Shown here one piece after another: positions 37,950 to 42,500 of a stretch of DNA of 42,500 nt. Where the stretch lies: NCBI GenBank assembly GCA_963575745.1, contig CAUYUJ010019882.1, positions 200,001 through 242,500 on the forward strand, in the 5' to 3' direction. Each line of letters begins with the position of its first letter. Position 1 is the first letter of the stretch. Origin of the DNA: Prorocentrum cordatum. Lineage: Eukaryota > Sar > Dinophyceae > Prorocentrales > Prorocentraceae. A program made the position numbers and the translations under genes. The notes beneath the pieces are model-generated. The model saw nothing but the letters and a program-made list of their open reading frames with translations. It made no database searches and was not told the DNA's origin.

Positions 37950-38100
37950 CCCCCCCCCCCCTCCTCCTCCTCCCTCCTCCTCCTCCTCCTCCTCCTCCTC
38001 CTCCTCCTCCTCCTCCTCCTCCTCCTCCTCCTCCCCTCCTCCTCCCCCTCCTCCTCCTCCCCCTCCTCCCCTCCTCCTCCTCCTCCTCCTCCTCCTCCTG
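37950..38100. repeat. CTC/CCT microsatellite
   Basis: More than 40 CTC triplets with CCC interruptions. Pyrimidines on the plus strand. Confidence 0.96.
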
Positions 38101-38121
38101 CTGCGTCTCTTGCCTGCGGGG

Positions 38122-38820
<699 letters not shown>

Positions 38821-38826
38821 GGGGGG

Positions 38827-39118
38827 AACTCGGGTCGTCGTTGGCGTCGTCGTGTTTGGCAGCGTCGTGGGGAGAGGCTTCGGGTCGTCCGTCGGTCGGG
38901 CAGGTCCGCGTCCCGTCTGGGAGCTCATCCAGGGGGCCGTCGTGGGAGCCGTCGAAGTCGTCGCGGTCGCGCTCATCATAAGGAGGGGTGTCTTGGGGGT
39001 GGGGTGGGCCAGGGTCGTCATCCTCGTCATCGTCTCTCTTGGAATCGTGCTGTTCGTGTCTTCGGTTGTCGTAGAAGAGGGCACCGGCTTCGTCGTCGTC
39101 GTCGTCGTCGGGGTGAGC

Positions 39119-39153
<35 letters not shown>

Positions 39154-39454
39154 AGTCGGCGCCGTCGTTTTCTCCGTCGTCGGCTGCGGCGTCAGGTCGG
39201 CTGCGTGGTGGGCCGTCGGGTCGGTCGTAGGGTTGGCCGCCTCGGGCCAGGCGTCGGTCTGGGCGTCGTGGAGGCTGCGGGCTGGCCAGGGAGTCGCGTC
39301 GCTGAGGCAGGCCCAGCAGGTCAGGGCGTGGGGTGGGCGTCGGTCGGGAGGCGAGTCGTGGGGAGGGAGGCGTCGAGTCGTCGTTGGTGTTGGCGCTTGC
39401 GCCGTCGGCGGCCGCCGCCGCAAGACATTGAGCAGGGACGGACCGTCCGGGCAT
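38827..39454 (-). CDS. Coding-like segment: acidic, Asp-rich protein
   Basis: The minus strand, lower part, reads EAGALFYDNRRHEQHDSKRD, then DTPPYDERDRDDFDGSHDG and PLDELPDGTRTCPTDGRPEA, all with strong G/C third positions. Higher up, a different frame is the better one (ALTCWACLSDATPWPARSLH, DAQTDAWPEAANPTTDPTAH). The switch falls in the Asp/Thr triplet run at 39089-39165, where length changes or a small intron are likely. The upper end abuts element N at 39456. No family recognised. Confidence 0.5.
39089..39170. repeat. GTC/CGT microsatellite
   Basis: Two (GTC)n runs on the plus strand, that is GAC/ACG on the minus strand. They lie inside coding-like sequence and give poly-Asp or poly-Thr according to frame. 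Confidence 0.93.
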
Positions 39455-39455
39455 T

Positions 39456-39632
39456 CCTATAGGCCTACCACGAGATCTCCTTAGAACCCCAAAATGTTTG
39501 AATATCAGAAACCATGTTCTTAGAACATGAGCCCGATGCGTGAAAGCAAGGCAGTCTCAGCCAGAAATGTTCTAAGAACATCTCTTGCAGAACACAAGCG
39601 GTTCTATAAACTTTCTTTGGTGGGCCTATAGG
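39456..39632. mobile_element. TIR element N inside coding-like sequence
   Basis: The ends CCTATAGGCCTACCA and TGGTGGGCCTATAGG are inverted repeats. CCTATAGG is itself a palindrome, so it could be either TIR or an 8-bp target duplication. Two internal mirror motifs, CATGTTCTTAGAACATGAG and AATGTTCTAAGAACATCTC, pair with each other. Coding-like sequence of the minus strand lies on both sides. Read on the minus strand, the joints CTATAG/GCCC and CTATAG/GAATG would make a GC-AG intron. Confidence 0.72.
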
Positions 39633-39639
39633 CGAGCCA

Positions 39640-40314
39640 GGACGATTCGCCCCTGCTCGAAGACACGGGGGCCGTTCTTCGAGCCCGCCGTCGACGGAGG
39701 GGGGGCGGCGGGCGAAGGGTCGGCGCATGAGCCGGCGGCGGCGGCTGGCCCCAGGGCCGCTCCCCTGGGCGTGCCCTCTGCGGGCGGCTTCCCCACCAGG
39801 GCATGCGGCCGCTTGGGGATGGGCGCCCGCTGGCGGGCTGCCATCGCCGGCGGTTGGCTGGCCTTCGGTCCCTATGGCCGCTTCCGCGGATATGCCCGCC
39901 AAGGGCCTCCCGGGGCATGCGGCCACTCGGGGTGCGGCCCTCGTGGAGGCCGTGGGGTGGTCGCGGGAGCCGTTGGGTCGAGAGGGGGTTCGTGGGGGCC
40001 GTCGTCGGGGCCGTTTGGGGGGTACTTAGGCGGGCGCCGGGTCCACGGCGTCGCGTGCTGGCAGCCTCCGCCGCCGCCTCGGCCGCTTCGGTGAGGCGTT
40101 TCTCGGTGGGGTAGGCCACGGCTGGCGGATGGATGGGCCTCATCGACTGGGCCCCCGTCGCGGCCGTTGCCGAGCATCCTGGCAGCAAGCCCAGAGGGAC
40201 GCGGCAAGCAAGGTTGAACTCCTGAGCTTCCTTGTTGAGGCTGCAGTTCTCGGTCTGCGTGGCTGCGTCTGCGTCGTCGGTGGTGTTGGTACCGGCGTTG
40301 CGTGGAAGGTGGTG
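39640..40314 (-). CDS. Coding-like segment, unknown Ala/Pro-rich protein
   Basis: The minus strand, after a CGACACCAG acceptor, reads NAGTNTTDDADAATQTENCS, LNKEAQEFNLACRVPLGLLP, then MRPIHPPAVAYPTEKRLTEA with extreme G/C third positions. Further down the best frame changes twice: ISAEAAIGTEGQPTAGDG around 39880-39930 and STAGSKNGPRVFEQGRIVLA around 39650-39700. Small introns, indels or assembly errors could explain this, so the segment is given as one unit. One of the frames runs open through element N. Confidence 0.48.
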
Positions 40315-40440
40315 CTGGTGTCGACGTAGGCCGTAGGCGGCGGCGGCGTTGGAGCATGAGGCCCGCTGTCACTTACTCCAGCATCTGGAACATGGCCGCA
40401 CATCCCATTCATGGTTCCCGCAACGCCCTTGGCGCCAATG

Positions 40441-40740
40441 TCATTGGTGCCCATGTTCATCCTGCCGGTCGCGCTCTCCCTGGTATGCGTAGGGCCTGGG
40501 GAGGATGGCGAGGTGCATGACGGTGGCGGTCTGGTTCTTCTGGGCGGCGTAAGCGAGGCGTTGCCGCGCCACCTGCTCTCTGCGGGCTTCGCAGGCAGAT
40601 CTCGGCGTATCGGTTGGCTCATAGCTCTTGTAGTCGACGTAGTTCTTGCAGCTGTTGTGACTTTTATAACTTTTGCTGGCGTGGGATGTGGCGTCGTATG
40701 CGGTGGCGTGCGGGTGCTTCGCAGGCGCCGCGGCGGCCAT
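40441..40740 (-). CDS. Predicted first exon or small protein, 99 codons
   Basis: The minus strand opens with ATG at 40740, preceded by an in-frame stop 27 bases upstream. It reads MAAAAPAKHPHATAYDATSH, SKSYKSHNSCKNYVDYKSYE, then CEARREQVARQRLAYAAQKN. About 80% of third positions are G or C. The frame closes at TGA in GGGCACCAATGA, but another open frame (MNMGTNDIGAKGVAGTMNG) continues to a strong donor GTAAGT at about 40372, so it may be spliced instead. Family unknown. Confidence 0.5.
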   Translation of the reverse strand: MAAAAPAKHPHATAYDATSHASKSYKSHNSCKNYVDYKSYEPTDTPRSACEARREQVARQRLAYAAQKNQTATVMHLAILPRPYAYQGERDRQDEHGHQ

Positions 40741-40879
40741 CGCGCGGAACCGCCGCCGCGCTCATCGCCGCCACGGCACGGACCCTGCCGGCCCGCTCCC
40801 TGGGCGCAGAGGGGGTCCCCACACGTGGCGACTTGGGCAAACGTGGCTACAGGCTGCTCCCTCCTCCTCGCCCTCCTCG

Positions 40880-40990
40880 TCCACTTGTCCTCCTCCTCCT
40901 CCTCCTCCTCCTCCTCCTCCTCCTCCTCCTAGCCTGCTCCCTCCTCCTCCTCCTCCTCCTCCTCCTTCTCCTCCTCGTCCTCCTTCTCCT
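40880..40990. repeat. CTC microsatellite
   Basis: Two (CTC)n runs with CTTCTCCTCCTCGTCC interruptions. On the minus strand GAG units give a Glu-rich tail to the exon next to it. Confidence 0.95.
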
Positions 40991-41045
40991 CCTCGTCCGT
41001 GTCCTGGTCCTGGGAGTCCTGGCCCTGGGAGGGGGGGGCGGGCAC

Positions 41046-41143
41046 GCACGCTCCCGTGAGGCGGCGGCCACGGCAGGGCCGCCGGGCAGCACGAGCAGCA
41101 CGCGCCCGGCCTGGCTGCCGCCTCGGTCCAGGGAGAGCCACAC
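41046..41143 (-). CDS. Coding exon, unknown protein
   Basis: The minus strand, after a pyrimidine-rich stretch and CGCGCCGCAG, reads VWLSLDRGGSQAGRVLLVLP, GGPAVAAASRERA with G or C at almost all third positions. The W-x-L-x8-G-x-V-L-L pattern is reminiscent of the last strands of a C2 domain, but this is only a suggestion. A run of eight C then changes the best frame to GQDSQDQDTDEEEKEDEEEK, an acidic tail over the CTC tract. Confidence 0.5.
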
Positions 41144-41214
41144 CTGCGGCGCGACGGGGAGAGGGCGGAGGAGAGGCTCCTCCCTCAACGCCTCCCTCCA
41201 CATCCTCCTCCGCC

Positions 41215-41362
41215 TCCGCCTCCACCTTCTCCTCCTCCTCCTCCTCCTCCTCCTCCTCCTCCTCCTCCTCCAACTCCTCCTCCTCCTCCTCCTCCTCCTC
41301 CTCCCCTCCTCCTCCTCCTCCTCCTCCTCCTCCTCCTCCTACTCCTCCCTCCTCCCCCCTCC
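41215..41362. repeat. CTC microsatellite
   Basis: About 45 CTC triplets with single-base interruptions. Pyrimidines on the plus strand. Confidence 0.96.
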
Positions 41363-41483
41363 CCCAGCACAGCTCGAACATGCAGACGGTGTTGCCACGA
41401 ATGGTCGAACCCCTCGCCTCCTCCGCCTCATGGTCCTTAGGAGTCCCCGCTCAAACGTAATAGACTTAAGGACGGCAGTGTTA

Positions 41484-41636
41484 TCAGGCACGTGGTGTTC
41501 GAGCTGTGCTGTGCTGGCTTGTGTTTCGCCGTAGTGGGTGACGAGGATGGGTGTTCAGGCACGTTGCGCGGTCCTGTGCCTCCAAACTATCCGCTGCACG
41601 GTCCTGCGACTCCATGCCATCCTCACTCAGCCCCAG
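41484..41636 (-). CDS. Possible terminal exon, acidic peptide
   Basis: The minus strand, after ACTTCCCAG, reads LGLSEDGMESQDRAADSLEA, QDRATCLNTHP and closes at a TGA at 41484. Composition and third-position bias are good in the first 30 codons. It is downstream of the exon 41870-42090. Joining needs the alternative donor CAC/GTCTCC, since the better donor GTGAGA leaves the wrong phase. Confidence 0.38.
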   Translation of the reverse strand: MGLSEDGMESQDRAADSLEAQDRATCLNTHPRHPLRRNTSQHSTARTPRA

Positions 41637-41869
41637 CTGGGAAGTGTGTTGCTTTCTGCCGTGCCGTCATTTTCGCGAACGGGTCCGTCAATGTTTTGCA
41701 CGGATACCCAACGTATGAAGCATCATGTGTCTAGACCGCAGGAGAATCGGTTGTTTCCGAATCGGTTCTGCAGTGACTTCTCCCTTTCTCTGGTCAGTGG
41801 CACGTGGAAGGTGACACCCCACACAAAATCAAGGATCACCAATCGCTCGACGAATGGACTTCGTCTCAC

Positions 41870-42090
41870 GAGGAGACGTGCCGTTTCGGGAACCGTTGGG
41901 TGGACGCTGGGGCCGAAAGAGGCTCCGCGGGGAAGGACCCCTCGGACACCGTCAGCCCACGCAGAGCGATGCACATGCCTTGATCTAGATTGACGATGTC
42001 CAAGGCAACAGCAAATTGTGCGGCTAAACTTTCGTAGCCACAGCCATGCTCGGATCTGTCTGAGGTTGTCTGGGGAGGCTCCGACGTGTC
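41870..42090 (-). CDS. Coding exon, unknown protein
   Basis: The minus strand, after GGGGCGCAG, reads DTSEPPQTTSDRSEHGCGYE, SLAAQFAVALDIVNLDQGMC, IALRGLTVSEGSFPAEPLSA and on to a GTGAGACG donor. Ordinary globular composition with about 65-70% G/C at third positions. It joins in phase 0 with the exon at 42208-42264. No family recognised. Confidence 0.5.
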
Positions 42091-42207
42091 CTGCGCCCCT
42101 CACCCAGGACCCCACGTGTGACTGACAAACGATTCGGCGCACTCAGATTGCCTCTGATTCCGGCTTCTGCTGCGTGTGGCCTATCGTGCGGTTAATCGTG
42201 CGACCAC

Positions 42208-42264
42208 CAGACGGAGCTCCTCCTCATCCTTCCCCTCCTCCCCCTCGTCCTCCCCCAACTCCTC
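42208..42264 (-). CDS. Small acidic exon
   Basis: The minus strand, 19 codons (EELGEDEGEEGKDEEELRL), between acceptor CCGCGCGCAG and donor GTGGTCGC. Both borders are in phase 0, matching the next exon. The 117-bp intron 42091-42207 is GT-AG. Because the exon is a Glu-rich triplet repeat in part, support is weaker than for the next one. Confidence 0.4.
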
Positions 42265-42439
42265 CTGCGCGCGGCAAGACACTTGCAGGCCTTTCGTCAG
42301 TCGTGCTCGAAGGCAGTTGTCACAGATGCACCATCCTGTCCTGTTCAGACAATGTTTCCCGTGTTTTCTGTTTCGAGAAATATTGTAAAGAGGGCCCAGG
42401 ACACACTAAACACAAATCACAAGATCCCCCATCAGCTCC

Positions 42440-42500
42440 CGCGTTGTCTGGGATTTCGCCTCCCCCCCACTTCCTTCATCTCCCCATATTTTCCGGGGAG
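42440..42500. repeat. Dispersed repeat F, copy 3 (cut by window end)
   Basis: CCCCCCCACTTCCTTCATCT and CCATATTTTCCGGGGAG match the first blocks of repeats at 4625 and 26548. The rest would lie beyond the window. Confidence 0.55.

Overview
The window looks like nuclear DNA of a dinoflagellate. This is inferred from four things: GC-rich, gene-poor sequence; a very high load of microsatellites, degenerate minisatellites and short inverted-repeat elements; a decayed non-LTR retrotransposon (LINE) with a C-terminal Cys/His motif followed by an RNase H domain, as I remember from dinoflagellate LINEs; and short, very G/C-third-position exons with GT/GC-AG introns. Genus cannot be fixed from this sequence. 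I see no complete conventional gene, rRNA, tRNA, CRISPR array, bacterial operon or convincing spliced-leader sequence.

Layout. 0-6.3 kb: CTC microsatellite, two CCAAGA-rich degenerate arrays, three copies of a ~130-bp terminal-inverted-repeat (TIR) element (family A), a coding-like exon pair on the minus strand (3.96-4.16 kb), and a CAA microsatellite. 7.06-9.1 kb: fossil LINE on the plus strand (reverse transcriptase palm, Cys/His motif, RNase H) with several frameshifts, lost catalytic residues and a ~190-bp sequence present both inside it and at its 3' end. 9.4-14.9 kb: TIR family B, CCCT tracts, a CATA microsatellite, a 115-bp satellite. 15-17.3 kb: a chain of minisatellites with 14-, 8- and 5-bp periods. 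18.7-20.2 kb: a degenerate array carrying two Tc1/mariner-like MITEs. 20.2-22.4 kb: coding-like exons on the minus strand, two of which are phase-matched across an intron that is almost entirely a ~1-kb inverted repeat. 23-28 kb: hairpin elements, tandem duplications and two exon-like segments. 28-34.9 kb: satellites with 12-, ~145-, ~82- and 111-bp periods. 35.7-42.3 kb: the richest coding-like section, all on the minus strand, with acidic and repetitive proteins, phase-consistent introns, a 7-base homopolymer frame break, and a 177-bp TIR element inside coding-like sequence.

All host exon-like segments lie on the minus strand and the LINE fossil lies on the plus strand. This fits the one-directional gene clusters known in dinoflagellates, but exon calls rest on G/C-rich third codon positions, open frame and splice-like borders only. 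No transcript or database evidence was available, and functions are mostly unknown.
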